Origin: JAZOTK01 sp045534775
GTDB taxonomy: Bacteria; Bacillota; Clostridia; RUG12999
Assembly: GCA_045534775.1 (NCBI GenBank)
Contig: JAZSKI010000039.1
Coordinates: forward strand, 1-26,401
DNA: 26,401 nucleotides
Reading direction: 5' to 3'
Position 1 is the first letter of the stretch; every line of letters begins with the position of its first letter. Below are positions 1 through 7,539 of this stretch, piece by piece. The notes beneath the pieces are model-generated. The model saw nothing but the letters and a program-made list of their open reading frames with translations, made no database searches and was not told the origin of the DNA. A program made the position numbers and the translations under genes.

Positions 1-1
1 T

Positions 2-67
2 AAATATCGTGCAGCTGCATATACAGGTTCTGTTATCGCTGATGCTGTAGAATTTACTGTAGAATAA
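2..67 (+). CDS. 3' end of an unidentified protein (partial)
   Basis: An open frame enters from the left edge and ends at TAA 65-67, giving the last 21 residues of a protein. The tail (Tyr-Arg-Ala-Ala-Ala-Tyr near its start, Val-Glu-Phe-Thr-Val-Glu at its end) looks like the last beta-strands of a fibronectin-III or Ig-like domain, as in large Clostridia surface proteins. That is only a resemblance in a very short piece. The gene for a 55-residue peptide follows after 17 bases with its own good ribosome binding site, so the two are probably cotranscribed and share the terminator at 265-296. Confidence 0.5.
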   Translation, partial: KYRAAAYTGSVIADAVEFTVE

Positions 68-84
68 TAGGGAGGTATAAAGTA

Positions 85-252
85 ATGAAAACATATATTA
101 AACCTATTGCTGAAGTTAAAACATTTAGCGTAACAACAAACATCGCTGCTTTGGAAGATTTCTTAGCAGCAGGCGGTAACGACGTTGGTTTAAGCAGCGA
201 CGTAATCACAGCAGCTAACATCACAACATATACAATGACATCCACAATGTAA
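85..252 (+). CDS. Small 55-residue peptide with a Gly-Gly motif, unknown function
   Basis: ATG at 85 follows GGAGG at 71-75 with a 9-base gap. The frame runs to TAA 250-252 and is closed by a strong terminator 13 bases later, so a real, well expressed small gene is likely. The product starts Met-Lys-Thr-Tyr-Ile-Lys-Pro and has an acidic, amphipathic middle (Leu-Glu-Asp-Phe-Leu) followed by Ala-Ala-Gly-Gly. Its second half is rich in Thr, Ser and Asn and has no Cys. The beginning resembles the abundant 'MKxYxKPxxEV' small proteins of gut Firmicutes and Bacteroidetes, whose function I do not know. A leader-plus-core peptide cut after Gly-Gly is possible, but no modification or transporter gene is visible here. 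Confidence 0.7.
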   Translation: MKTYIKPIAEVKTFSVTTNIAALEDFLAAGGNDVGLSSDVITAANITTYTMTSTM

Positions 253-264
253 TAGTTGTGCATC

Positions 265-296
265 AGGCGAAGCCGAAAAGGCTTCGCCTTTTTTTT
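265..296 (+). terminator. Rho-independent terminator
   Basis: A perfect 9-bp stem (266-274 with 280-288, GGCGAAGCC) with a 5-base loop is followed directly by eight T at 289-296. It lies 13 bases after the stop of the small peptide gene and is a textbook intrinsic terminator for that transcript. Confidence 0.95.
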
Positions 297-500
297 AGCC
301 TTCCTGCGGCTCGCTACGCTCCCACGTATAAGTTCCACCGGCCAAATCAAAGATTTGGGGTGTCACTTACCTGATGGGGAAGGTGGGCGGCAAAGCCGCT
401 CGGAGGAGGAGACCGTTTTTGCACAAGAAAATACAGCAATCAAAGCAAGCTGCAGGTGGAGCTGTTGCCACAAGCCTAAAGGGGAAATACTAATCCCCTG
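297..500. repeat. Degenerate palindromic repeat region, no gene
   Basis: No credible gene lies here. The region holds short perfect hairpins: CCAAATC/GATTTGG (342-348 with 352-358), GCGGC/GCCGC (387-391 with 395-399) and AGGGGA/TCCCCT (480-485 with 494-499). From memory, the GGGGAAGGTGG...GCCGC portion resembles interspersed palindromic repeats that are frequent between genes in gut Clostridia. The arms have drifted and no second full copy was recognised in this window. An 81-codon open frame crosses it, but it starts inside the upstream terminator and has no ribosome binding site. Confidence 0.45.
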
Positions 501-521
501 ACCCATGCTGTTCTATTTTTT

Positions 522-552
522 GTCATAACTTATCCATCCTGCTCATATAAAT
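522..552 (+). promoter_or_regulatory. Candidate sigma-E promoter of spoIVA
   Basis: GTCATAAC (522-529), 14 bases, then CATATAAA (544-551). This is close to the sigma-E pattern with an ATA-containing -35 and CATACAnT -10. spoIVA is a classic sigma-E (mother cell) gene in Bacillus, which supports the reading. The ATG is about 33 bases downstream. Confidence 0.5.
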
Positions 553-584
553 ATACAAACACTAAAAGTATGGGAGGAAGGGTT

Positions 585-2051
585 ATGAATATTTATAATG
601 ATATAGCACAGCGAACCCAGGGTGATATATATATCGGCGTGGTGGGTCCTGTGCGAACGGGGAAATCTACCTTTATTAAAAAATTTATGGATTTGAAGGT
701 AATTCCCAATATTGACAATATGTTTAAAAAAGAACGTGCCAGAGATGAACTGCCGCAAAGTGCGGCAGGTAAAACCATAATGACCACAGAACCGAAATTT
801 ATTCCCAACGAAGCGGTTACCATAAATATCGACAACGCCGCTTGCAGAGTCAGAATGATAGATTGCGTTGGCTATATGGTGGACGGCGCATTGGGAGCTA
901 CCGAAGACGGAGAGATGCGGATGGTACAAACGCCATGGAACACAGAACCTATGGCATTTAACGATGCCGCAGAAATAGGTACCCGCAAGGTTATCTGCGA
1001 GCATTCCACCATCGGGCTTGTAATTACAACCGACGGCAGTATCACCGATATTCCGCGTGATGATTACATAGGAGCTGAAGAAAGGGTAATAAGGGAACTG
1101 AAGGAAATCAACAAACCTTTTATCGTCCTTCTCAACTGTGCAAACCCAAGCTCTGCCAAAGCACGCCAGCTAAGAGACGAGCTGACGGTTAAACACGGCG
1201 TTCCCGTAATGTGTGTGTCCTGCGCGGATATGACGGAAAAGGATATAGCCGAAATTCTTGAAATGGTCCTCTATGAATTCCCGCTGACGGAAATCGGCAT
1301 AACCTTCCCCAAATGGGTGGAATCTTTGGATTTTTCTCATCCTTTAAAGGAAAAAATATACAGCTCACTTAAAAACGGCTTACAAAACGTAACCAAAATA
1401 AGAGAAGCCAAAGCCGCCGTCGAGCAGCTTAAAGAAAATGATTACGCCAAAGCCGTAAACACCACCTCTGTGGACTTAGGTAGCGGCGTGATGAGAGTGA
1501 CAATCTCTACCCCCGACGAGCTTTTCTATCAAATCTTAAGCACCACCACAGGCTTTGAGATAGACGGAGACGACAAGCTGATGTCTATCCTCAGAGATTT
1601 ACGTGAAATAAAAGAAAAATACGACAAAATCGCCTGCGCCCTGCAGGAGGTGGAAGCCAAAGGCTATGGTATAGTAAGCCCCACCATAGACGAGTTGTCT
1701 CTGGAAGAACCCGAAATAATCAAACAAGGCGGCAGGTTCGGAGTAAAACTAAAAGCCTCCGCCCCAAGCATACATATGATACGTGCGACTATTGAAACAG
1801 AGGTTAATCCCATTGTGGGTACTGAAAAGGAAAGCGAGGAGCTTGTTCAGTATCTTATGAGTGAATTTGAAAGCGACCCCAAAAAAATATGGCAGTCCAA
1901 TATTTTCGGCAAATCACTCCACGAGCTGGTAAATTCGGGGCTCGGCAACAAGCTGGCACGTATGCCGGACGAATCAAGGTTCAAGCTCCAGGAAACCCTG
2001 CAACGCATAATAAACGAGGGTAGCGGCGGGCTGATTTGTATTATATTGTAA
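585..2051 (+). CDS. spoIVA: Stage IV sporulation protein A, spore coat basement ATPase
   Basis: SpoIVA polymerises on the outer forespore membrane using ATP. It forms the base on which the coat is built and is needed for cortex formation. The 488-residue product matches Bacillus SpoIVA along its full length. It has a P-loop near residues 21-29 (GPVRTGKST), the Leu-Pro-Gln-Ser-Ala-Ala-Gly-Lys-Thr segment, the middle motif Thr-Arg-Lys-Val-Ile-x-Glu-His-Ser-Thr-Ile-Gly, and the glycine-rich hydrophobic end (NEGSGGLICIIL) known to be needed for SpoVM-dependent membrane placement. The start is set by GGAGG at 573-577, 7 bases before ATG 585; the upstream in-frame ATG at 570 has no such site. It is monocistronic, between a probable sigma-E promoter and the hairpin at 2160. 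Confidence 0.98.
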   Translation: MNIYNDIAQRTQGDIYIGVVGPVRTGKSTFIKKFMDLKVIPNIDNMFKKERARDELPQSAAGKTIMTTEPKFIPNEAVTINIDNAACRVRMIDCVGYMVDGALGATEDGEMRMVQTPWNTEPMAFNDAAEIGTRKVICEHSTIGLVITTDGSITDIPRDDYIGAEERVIRELKEINKPFIVLLNCANPSSAKARQLRDELTVKHGVPVMCVSCADMTEKDIAEILEMVLYEFPLTEIGITFPKWVESLDFSHPLKEKIYSSLKNGLQNVTKIREAKAAVEQLKENDYAKAVNTTSVDLGSGVMRVTISTPDELFYQILSTTTGFEIDGDDKLMSILRDLREIKEKYDKIACALQEVEAKGYGIVSPTIDELSLEEPEIIKQGGRFGVKLKASAPSIHMIRATIETEVNPIVGTEKESEELVQYLMSEFESDPKKIWQSNIFGKSLHELVNSGLGNKLARMPDESRFKLQETLQRIINEGSGGLICIIL

Positions 2052-2159
2052 TTGGCGGGAGAGGTGACTCCCTATGCCTGCGACAGATTTCGTATTTTGC
2101 GGTTGTGATAGGTAGCAGGGTCGCTTCGGGTAGGAAAAAAGAACATAAAATATAAAGTT

Positions 2160-2201
2160 AAGGACGAAATTCGGAGGAATTTCGTCCTTATTTTGCGTTT
2201 T
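2160..2201. terminator. Terminator between convergent spoIVA and dCMP deaminase genes
   Basis: A perfect 12-bp stem (AAGGACGAAATT at 2160-2171, its complement at 2178-2189) with a 6-base loop is followed by a T-rich run (ATTTTGCGTTTTTT). The two flanking genes point at each other, and the A-rich left flank lets it work for both strands. Confidence 0.85.
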
Positions 2202-2690
2202 TTAATATCCGAAGGTGCCGTCTATACTGTCGTCATTTTTTATCCAGTCGGAAACGGGGATTATACGGAATTCGGTTTTCGTGTCACGGACAATAACGGT
2301 TTCTATACCGGCGTTTAAAACCAGACGTTTGCACATAGAACACGAAGATGCCATAGAAATCAATTCGCCTGTTGATACTTCTTTACCTACCAGATACAGA
2401 GTCGCACCCAGCATATCGCGGCGGGGAGCGCTGATAATAGCATTTGCCTCTGCGTGAACGGAACGACACATTTCATAGCGTTCGCCGCGGGGAATATTTA
2501 ATTTTTCACGGGTACAATAATTAAGGTCACTACAGTTTTCTCTGCCGCGGGGAGCACCGTTATAGCCTGTTGAAATAATTTCATCATTCTGAACTATAAT
2601 GGCACCGAATTTCCTCCTGAGACAGGTACTGCGGTTTAATACACTCTCGGCAATGTCAAGATAATAGTTATGTTTATCAAGCCGGGTCAT
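2202..2690 (-). CDS. comEB: dCMP deaminase (ComEB family)
   Basis: This is a zinc-dependent cytidine/deoxycytidylate deaminase that probably converts dCMP to dUMP for dTMP synthesis. The 162-residue product has the catalytic HAE motif at residues 79-81 (His-Ala-Glu-Ala-Asn-Ala-Ile) and the second zinc motif with Cys117 and Cys120. The usual Pro before the first of these cysteines is Ser (Ser-Ser-Cys-Ser-Met-Cys), which is odd, but all zinc ligands are kept. Length is normal for the family. ATG 2690 is preferred because AAAGGA at 2700-2706 lies 9 bases upstream; an in-frame ATG at 2699 would touch that site. The gene stands alone, and the symbol follows family convention, with no competence genes nearby. 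Confidence 0.88.
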   Translation of the reverse strand: MTRLDKHNYYLDIAESVLNRSTCLRRKFGAIIVQNDEIISTGYNGAPRGRENCSDLNYCTREKLNIPRGERYEMCRSVHAEANAIISAPRRDMLGATLYLVGKEVSTGELISMASSCSMCKRLVLNAGIETVIVRDTKTEFRIIPVSDWIKNDDSIDGTFGY

Positions 2691-2735
2691 AATAATCATC
2701 CTTTCAATATGATAATATAATTTTATAAATAGTGT

Positions 2736-2765
2736 ATAATAATCATTATTATATTTACAATGCAA
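2736..2765 (-). promoter_or_regulatory. Probable sigma-A promoter of the dCMP deaminase gene
   Basis: On the minus strand, TTGCAT (2760-2765), an 18-base spacer and TATTAT (2736-2741) lie about 46 bases before the start codon, in a very AT-rich leader. It has two mismatches to consensus and a slightly long spacer, so it is likely but not certain. Confidence 0.5.
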
Positions 2766-2824
2766 CAGCTTTTTCAAAAAAGTATTGCACATAATCTGCG
2801 TCAGGCTAACATTAAAATAAACAT

Positions 2825-2863
2825 AAAAAGCAAGCACTCTCAAAATGAGGCTGCTTGCTTTTT
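2825..2863 (-). terminator. Terminator of the sugar ABC transporter operon
   Basis: A 12-bp perfect stem (AAAAAGCAAGCA at 2825-2836 with 2852-2863) has T-rich sequence on its minus-strand 3' side. It lies about 30 bases after the stop of the substrate-binding protein gene and before the dCMP deaminase promoter, so it separates the two minus-strand units. Confidence 0.85.
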
Positions 2864-2892
2864 AGATTAAAAACGCAACGCATAGTTATGAA

Positions 2893-3927
2893 TTATCCCT
2901 GATATACAAGATTTTTTTCAATCATTTCGTCAACATTTGTTGCATTCCACCAAGCACCTGAAATATCAACCTTTTCAGTAACATCCTTACCTTCAAGTGC
3001 GAAAACAGCCTGTTCAACTGCCTGGTAACCAATCTGGAATGAATCCTGCGCTACTGCACCAACAAGCTTAGGACCAGTTGTTTTCTTCATCCATTCAATT
3101 TGTTTTGTGCCTGCATCATAGCCTGCAAACTTGATTGCATCATATTTTGTTCCTGCAGCACCGATAGCATCATAAACCTGCTTAACAACGCCTTCGTTTG
3201 TCATAAAGATAGCTGATGCGCCCTTTTCTGCGAGAGCCTCCAACGCTGTTTTGTAAGCATTATCAGCGTCACCGGGTTTAACTTCTTTTTCAATTTTATA
3301 TTTGCCTTTTGTTGCAGCATCTGCATCTGCAAGTTCTTTAAATTTATCAATAAAACCTGCTGCTCTGTCGATACCTGTCTGAGTTTCATCGTGCTGGATA
3401 ACACCAACAATATAGCTGTCAGCTGCTGCAATATCTTCTTTAATTGCTGCGAAGAAGTTTTCAGCTACTGTGCCTGCTGCAAGATAGTTGCTGGTTGCGA
3501 CGTGAGCTACCATTGGGTTTTTGCCTGCCGCATCCAATGCTGCAACATCGTTTTCCCAGATACCGCTGTCGAACTGAACTACAGGAATCTTGCTGTCTTT
3601 TGCCTGAGTTAAAAGGTCAACAAAGCCTTCGCCTATTGTAGCCAAAACGATAGCTGATGCGTTGTTTGAAAGAGCTGTCTGAACCATTTCCATCTGTGAA
3701 GGAAGGTCTTTAGCTGATTCGCTTGCAGGACCTCTGAATGTGATTTTATAACCGTATTTAGCACCTGCTGCTTCTGCGCCTGATTTTACTGACTGCCAGA
3801 ATGCGTGAGATTCGCCTTTTGCAACTACTGCGATAGTCTTATCGCCTGTTGTTGTATCTGCACCACAGCCTGCAAGGGTAAATGTAAGCATTACTGCTAC
3901 TAAAATTAATGACAATATTTTTTTCAT
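2893..3927 (-). CDS. Sugar ABC transporter substrate-binding lipoprotein
   Basis: This is an extracellular solute-binding protein of the ribose/galactose/autoinducer-2 class (RbsB-like, periplasmic-binding-protein fold). The 344-residue product has a lipoprotein signal peptide ending in Leu-Ala-Gly-Cys, with the lipidated Cys at residue 21. Two Rossmann-like lobes follow; recognisable segments include FWQSVKSGAEAAGAKYG and IPVVQFDSGI. GGAGGACAT just before ATG 3927 fixes the start. It is the last gene of the ATPase-permease-binding protein operon. Class I carbohydrate uptake is clear from the family, but the sugar cannot be told from sequence, and no catabolic enzyme or kinase is adjacent. 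Confidence 0.92.
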   Translation of the reverse strand: MKKILSLILVAVMLTFTLAGCGADTTTGDKTIAVVAKGESHAFWQSVKSGAEAAGAKYGYKITFRGPASESAKDLPSQMEMVQTALSNNASAIVLATIGEGFVDLLTQAKDSKIPVVQFDSGIWENDVAALDAAGKNPMVAHVATSNYLAAGTVAENFFAAIKEDIAAADSYIVGVIQHDETQTGIDRAAGFIDKFKELADADAATKGKYKIEKEVKPGDADNAYKTALEALAEKGASAIFMTNEGVVKQVYDAIGAAGTKYDAIKFAGYDAGTKQIEWMKKTTGPKLVGAVAQDSFQIGYQAVEQAVFALEGKDVTEKVDISGAWWNATNVDEMIEKNLVYQG

Positions 3928-4014
3928 AATATGTCCTCCTTTTTAATTTTAAGTTTTAAAACATATTTCTTGTTGTTTTGCGTGCGTTTTATATTTTAAT
4001 CTTAAGCTTTAAGT

Positions 4015-5049
4015 TTAAGCTTTTATGTTTTCTTTTTTGGCATTTTTATCTGTTTTAACTTTATCTATTTTAACTTTGCTTGCATTTTTGTTTTTAATAA
4101 CGTCCATAAGAACTGCAACTACTACGATGATACCTGTTAAAACATAAGTAACATAGGTTGAGTTTACATTCAGGTTAAATCTTGCAAGTACAAAGTTAAG
4201 ACCGCTTCTTATAACTACAAGCATAACAGAACCGATTACAGAACCTGCGATTGAGGCTGTACCGCCGGCAGCAGAGGTTCCGCCTATATATACGCCTGCG
4301 ATAGCATCAAGCTCCATACCGTTACCTGTTGCAGATGCAACGGTTGTAAATGATGCTGCCCAGAAAATTGCAGCAATACCTGTTGCAATACCTGCGATTG
4401 TATAGGCGATTATTTTATATTTATCCGTGTTTATACCTGAAAGTCTTGTCGCTTCTTCGTTACTTCCGATTGAAAGTATGTATCTGCCGATTTTACATTT
4501 ATACATAAGGTACATACAAACCAGTGCAAACAACAATACCCACAACAGACCAACGGGTACACCGTTAAAGTTTGAGAATACTTTGTTAAACCACGTTCCG
4601 CCGGGGAAAAAGATATTGGGTATTGAAACTATGATAGCACTGAGACCGCGTCCAAACATCATTGTTCCAAGTGTAGCAATAAATGCGGGGATTTTAAGCT
4701 TGGCAACCAAAAGACCGTTAACAAGTCCCACAGCGGCTCCGATTGCAATCATAACAGGTATTGTGAAGCCAAGAGGCATACCGTTCATATATAGCTTACC
4801 GGCAATAACTGCCGCGGCAATACAGGTTGTACCAATGGACAGGTCAATACCGCCTGTTGCAATTACGAATGTAACACCAAGTCCCATTATAGCATACGGT
4901 GCCAGAGACTGTGCCATACTTACTATGTTATATTTTCCTAAAAAGTTTGGATTTAAAGCCCAGAATATAAGTACAAGAATTGCAAGAGCTCCTATTATAA
5001 TCATATTCTGCATACTCTTTTTAAATATTACTGAAAATGAATTTTTCAT
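4015..5049 (-). CDS. Sugar ABC transporter permease (RbsC-like)
   Basis: This is the membrane subunit of the importer, a 344-residue multi-spanning protein of the branched-chain/ribose permease family. Recognisable signatures are the NPNFLGKYN start region, GLGVTFVIATGGIDLSIG after the second helix, and GVYIGGTSAAGG later. The C-terminal tail is short, hydrophilic and Lys-rich. ATG 5049 is preferred over the in-frame ATG at 5070 because AGGGAGA (about 5060-5066) lies roughly 10 bases before 5049 and would be inside the gene otherwise. It sits 35 bases after the ATPase gene and 87 bases before the binding-protein gene. That longer gap contains AT-rich sequence and a weak AAGCTT repeat hairpin at the stop codon, which could favour separate expression of the binding protein. 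Confidence 0.93.
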   Translation of the reverse strand: MKNSFSVIFKKSMQNMIIIGALAILVLIFWALNPNFLGKYNIVSMAQSLAPYAIMGLGVTFVIATGGIDLSIGTTCIAAAVIAGKLYMNGMPLGFTIPVMIAIGAAVGLVNGLLVAKLKIPAFIATLGTMMFGRGLSAIIVSIPNIFFPGGTWFNKVFSNFNGVPVGLLWVLLFALVCMYLMYKCKIGRYILSIGSNEEATRLSGINTDKYKIIAYTIAGIATGIAAIFWAASFTTVASATGNGMELDAIAGVYIGGTSAAGGTASIAGSVIGSVMLVVIRSGLNFVLARFNLNVNSTYVTYVLTGIIVVVAVLMDVIKNKNASKVKIDKVKTDKNAKKENIKA

Positions 5050-5084
5050 AAAACGATTATCTCCCTTCATTAATCAAGTGCTTG

Positions 5085-6581
5085 TTATTCTCTCATTGTG
5101 GCATAAGCCATTATGGTTTCCTGAGTGGCATCTTTGATATCAAGCTCGCCTGTTATGCGACCTTCACACATTACCACAACTCTGTCGCTGAGTCTCTGGA
5201 TTTCTGCCAGCTCCGAAGAAATCATAATAACCGATTTTCCGTCGGCTGCAAGCTCTTCCATCAAAGTATACATTTCGCTTTTTGCTCCGATATCAATACC
5301 TCTTGTAGGTTCGTCAAATATGAAAATATCAGAGTTTTTAAGGAGCCATCTTGCAATAATAACCTTTTGCTGATTTCCTCCTGAAAGATTTTTAAGCAAT
5401 TGTTTCATTGACGGCGTTTTTGTTTTTAGCTTTTCGTTTTCTTTTGCCGCATCAAGTTCAATTAATCCATCGTTAATCCAACCAAACTTAATATAATCAT
5501 CAAGTGATGCAATTACCGAATTTTCAGCAACAGACTTATCCAGCATAAGCCCATATCTTTTTCTGTCTTCCGAAAGGTAGCAAATACCTTTTTTTACTGC
5601 ATCTTCAGGTGTTTTGATTTTAACCTTCTCACCATTTATGAAGATTTCTCCGCTGTCAACAGAATCTGCGCCGTATATGGCGCGGGCAACCTCTGTTCTT
5701 CCCGCTCCCATAAGACCTGAGAAACCAAGAATTTCGCCTTTTCTTAATTTGAAGCTTACATCTCTTATTTCTTTGCCTCTGTTTAAATTTCTGACTTCAA
5801 GGACAACCTCTGCATCATCGGGAACATTGCTCTGTTCCTTTTTATCACCATATATAACTCTGCCTACCATCATCTTGACAATCTCATCTTTTGTGGTATC
5901 CTTAGTCAACGCGGTTCCCACATACTCACCGTCACGCATTACTGTGATACGGTCTGAAATTCTGGTGATTTCATCCATACGGTGGGAGATGTATATCATT
6001 CCTATTCCTTTGGCTTTAAGATCGTTCATAATTTTGAACAATTCTTCAACCTCCACCTGGGTTAAAGCGGCGGTAGGCTCATCAAGAATCAGAATACGGC
6101 AATCCCTTGAAACTGCTTTGGCAATTTCTACCATCTGCTGTTTTCCGACAGTAAGAGTACCCAGCACAGCAGAAGGGTCTATTTTAACACCAATTCTTTC
6201 GAACAGTGCCTTCGCATCCTGTTCCATTTTTTTATCATCTATGTACACACCATTTACCATAGGTTCTCTACCTATATAAATATTTTGTGCAACCGTCAGA
6301 TGGTTCATCATATTAAGCTCCTGGTGAATAATGCTGATACCTGCATCCTGGGATTCCTTAATGGTGCTGAATTCCACTTCCTTACCAAAGAGATAAACAG
6401 TGCCGCCGTCACGCTTGTGAATTCCGCACAGAACCTTCATAAGCGTTGACTTGCCTGCACCGTTCTCACCCATAAGAGCGTGAACTTCTCCCTCTTTCAG
6501 TTCCAGATTTACACCCTTTAAGGCGTGAACTCCCGAAAATCTTTTGTCTATATCTTTCATTTCAAGAATAATCTGAGCCAT
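5085..6581 (-). CDS. Sugar ABC transporter ATP-binding protein, tandem domains (RbsA/MglA-like)
   Basis: This 498-residue cytoplasmic ATPase powers the importer. It has two nucleotide-binding domains in one chain. The first has Walker A GENGAGKST (residues 38-46), signature LTVGKQQ (143-149) and Walker B ILILDEP (163-169). The second has the degenerate Walker A typical of the family (GLMGAGRTE, around 289-297), signature LSGGNQQ (399-405) and Walker B IFIFDEP (419-425). AAAGGAG lies 7 bases before ATG 6581; the in-frame ATG at 6620 falls on the promoter -10 region and is rejected. It is the first gene of the operon, next to the promoter and operator-like repeat at 6604-6639. Confidence 0.95.
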   Translation of the reverse strand: MAQIILEMKDIDKRFSGVHALKGVNLELKEGEVHALMGENGAGKSTLMKVLCGIHKRDGGTVYLFGKEVEFSTIKESQDAGISIIHQELNMMNHLTVAQNIYIGREPMVNGVYIDDKKMEQDAKALFERIGVKIDPSAVLGTLTVGKQQMVEIAKAVSRDCRILILDEPTAALTQVEVEELFKIMNDLKAKGIGMIYISHRMDEITRISDRITVMRDGEYVGTALTKDTTKDEIVKMMVGRVIYGDKKEQSNVPDDAEVVLEVRNLNRGKEIRDVSFKLRKGEILGFSGLMGAGRTEVARAIYGADSVDSGEIFINGEKVKIKTPEDAVKKGICYLSEDRKRYGLMLDKSVAENSVIASLDDYIKFGWINDGLIELDAAKENEKLKTKTPSMKQLLKNLSGGNQQKVIIARWLLKNSDIFIFDEPTRGIDIGAKSEMYTLMEELAADGKSVIMISSELAEIQRLSDRVVVMCEGRITGELDIKDATQETIMAYATMRE

Positions 6582-6603
6582 ATTTTTTCTCCTTTCTGTT
6601 TCG

Positions 6604-6627
6604 TGACTATATTCTATCATATAGTCA
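6604..6627. promoter_or_regulatory. Operator-like inverted repeat over the sugar ABC -10 box
   Basis: Two perfect 9-bp arms (TGACTATAT at 6604-6612 and ATATAGTCA at 6619-6627) are separated by 6 bases. The repeat overlaps the -10 box and likely transcription start of the operon promoter. Its size and symmetry suit a dimeric repressor, and the position suggests repression by blocking RNA polymerase. No regulator gene is adjacent, so the binding protein is unknown. Confidence 0.6.
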
Positions 6628-6639
6628 TATTTTTGTCAA
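6611..6639 (-). promoter_or_regulatory. Sigma-A promoter of the sugar ABC operon
   Basis: On the minus strand, a perfect TTGACA (6634-6639), a 17-base spacer and TAGAAT (6611-6616), about 30 bases before the ATPase start codon. It matches consensus at 11 of 12 positions. Confidence 0.85.
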
Positions 6640-6702
6640 TATTTTTTTGTTATTTTCTACATTAAAGTTATATTTTATTAAAATTTTCTTGTGCAACATT
6701 AT

Positions 6703-7236
6703 TTAAAAACCGTGGTTTTTACTGTTAAATCTCAGTACAGAAACAACTGCAGAAAGCATATTGAAAATTTCTGCCAATATGCCACCCAATGTAAAATTGA
6801 AAATATTATGTATAAGCCAGGACGGTGACAGTGCCCCTATCTGGAAATATCTTATCAGCTTTCCGTTTCCCTTCCACATAAGTATGCTCATTATCAAAAG
6901 GGAAATATAAGGAAGAGTTGTCAAAACAATCTGAAGAATATCACCCCTTATTAAAGAAAGGGAGTAAACATAAGCGACAGTAAACAAAATTTCTACAAGC
7001 ACGGGTTTCCATACTTTTTTGTCTTTTTTCATATACAGCAAGCCTCTTATGAGAATAGTAAGATTAAAAAGTGAGCCTCCATAAGCACCTATAAGAAGGA
7101 AGTTTACAAAAAACATCATTCCTCCCAATCCCTGTACAAAAATCAGCTTTCTGCTGTTTTTGCACTGAAACGACAAAGCACACATCAAAAGCCCGAAAAT
7201 ACCAAATATTTGTGCAATAATTTCCTTTACTTCCAT
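6703..7236 (-). CDS. YgjV-family membrane protein
   Basis: The 177-residue hydrophobic protein has about five or six membrane helices and matches the bacterial inner-membrane YgjV family: IFGIFGLLMCALSFQCKN at the start, then a Gly-Ala-Tyr-Gly-Gly segment and Trp-Leu-Ile-His-Asn-Ile near the end. The biochemical function of the family is not established. GAGGT lies 6 bases upstream of ATG 7236. It is downstream of nothing obvious and upstream of the sugar transporter promoter. No terminator was recognised in the 66 bases before that promoter. Confidence 0.75.
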   Translation of the reverse strand: MEVKEIIAQIFGIFGLLMCALSFQCKNSRKLIFVQGLGGMMFFVNFLLIGAYGGSLFNLTILIRGLLYMKKDKKVWKPVLVEILFTVAYVYSLSLIRGDILQIVLTTLPYISLLIMSILMWKGNGKLIRYFQIGALSPSWLIHNIFNFTLGGILAEIFNMLSAVVSVLRFNSKNHGF

Positions 7237-7292
7237 TTCTATACCTCATTTCTTTACAGTCGCTCGTAATCTGCTTCCTGTTACACAGAAAA

Positions 7293-7385
7293 GGCTATAA
7301 ATCCCTTCATCTCATTTGTGACATATCCCGCCTGCGCAGTACATATCACAAATTCCGTCAGGAATTTATATCACTGAATTTAATC
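7293..7385. repeat. Multi-hairpin interspersed repeat element
   Basis: The 243-base gap 7237-7479 has no gene but contains nested inverted repeats. The outer arms are ATTTGTGA (7314-7321) and TCACAAAT (7346-7353). A perfect hairpin follows, AAATTCC/GGAATTT (7350-7356 with 7361-7367), and there is a GC-rich dyad around 7331-7340. From memory, the layout of repeated GATAT steps between small hairpins resembles an interspersed repeat common in intergenic regions of gut Clostridia. No second copy was seen in this window. Confidence 0.55.
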
Positions 7386-7448
7386 GTTTTACCATTAAAC
7401 TCATTATAACATATTTAGGCAATGTTTGCAAGTATTTTTTTATAAAAG

Positions 7449-7478
7449 GTATATTATTAAGCTTAAATGTTAAAAATT
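7449..7478 (+). promoter_or_regulatory. Candidate sigma-F promoter of the SpoIIQ-like gene
   Basis: GTATA (7449-7453), 15 bases, then GTTAAAAATT (7469-7478). This fits the sigma-F/sigma-G pattern (G-T/C-A/T-T-A, 15 bases, GGnrAnAnTw) with one mismatch in the -10. spoIIQ is a forespore sigma-F gene in Bacillus, so the match supports both calls. A small hairpin (GTCGC/GCGAC, 7508-7520) follows in the leader. Confidence 0.45.
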
Positions 7479-7539
7479 AGTGTATAAACACTATGATTTT
7501 AAATTTTGTCGCTTTGCGACTGTTAAGACGGAGGTAAAC

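Noticed and set aside
256..501. 81-codon open frame on the plus strand
   Set aside because: It starts inside the terminator of the small peptide gene, has no ribosome binding site and spans palindromic repeats; composition is not protein-like.
570..584. Upstream ATG for spoIVA
   Set aside because: It would place the strong GGAGG inside the coding region and add five residues absent from known SpoIVA; ATG 585 has ideal spacing.
3201..3641. Short open frames inside the substrate-binding protein gene on both strands
   Set aside because: They overlap a full-length conserved gene in other frames and have no independent support.
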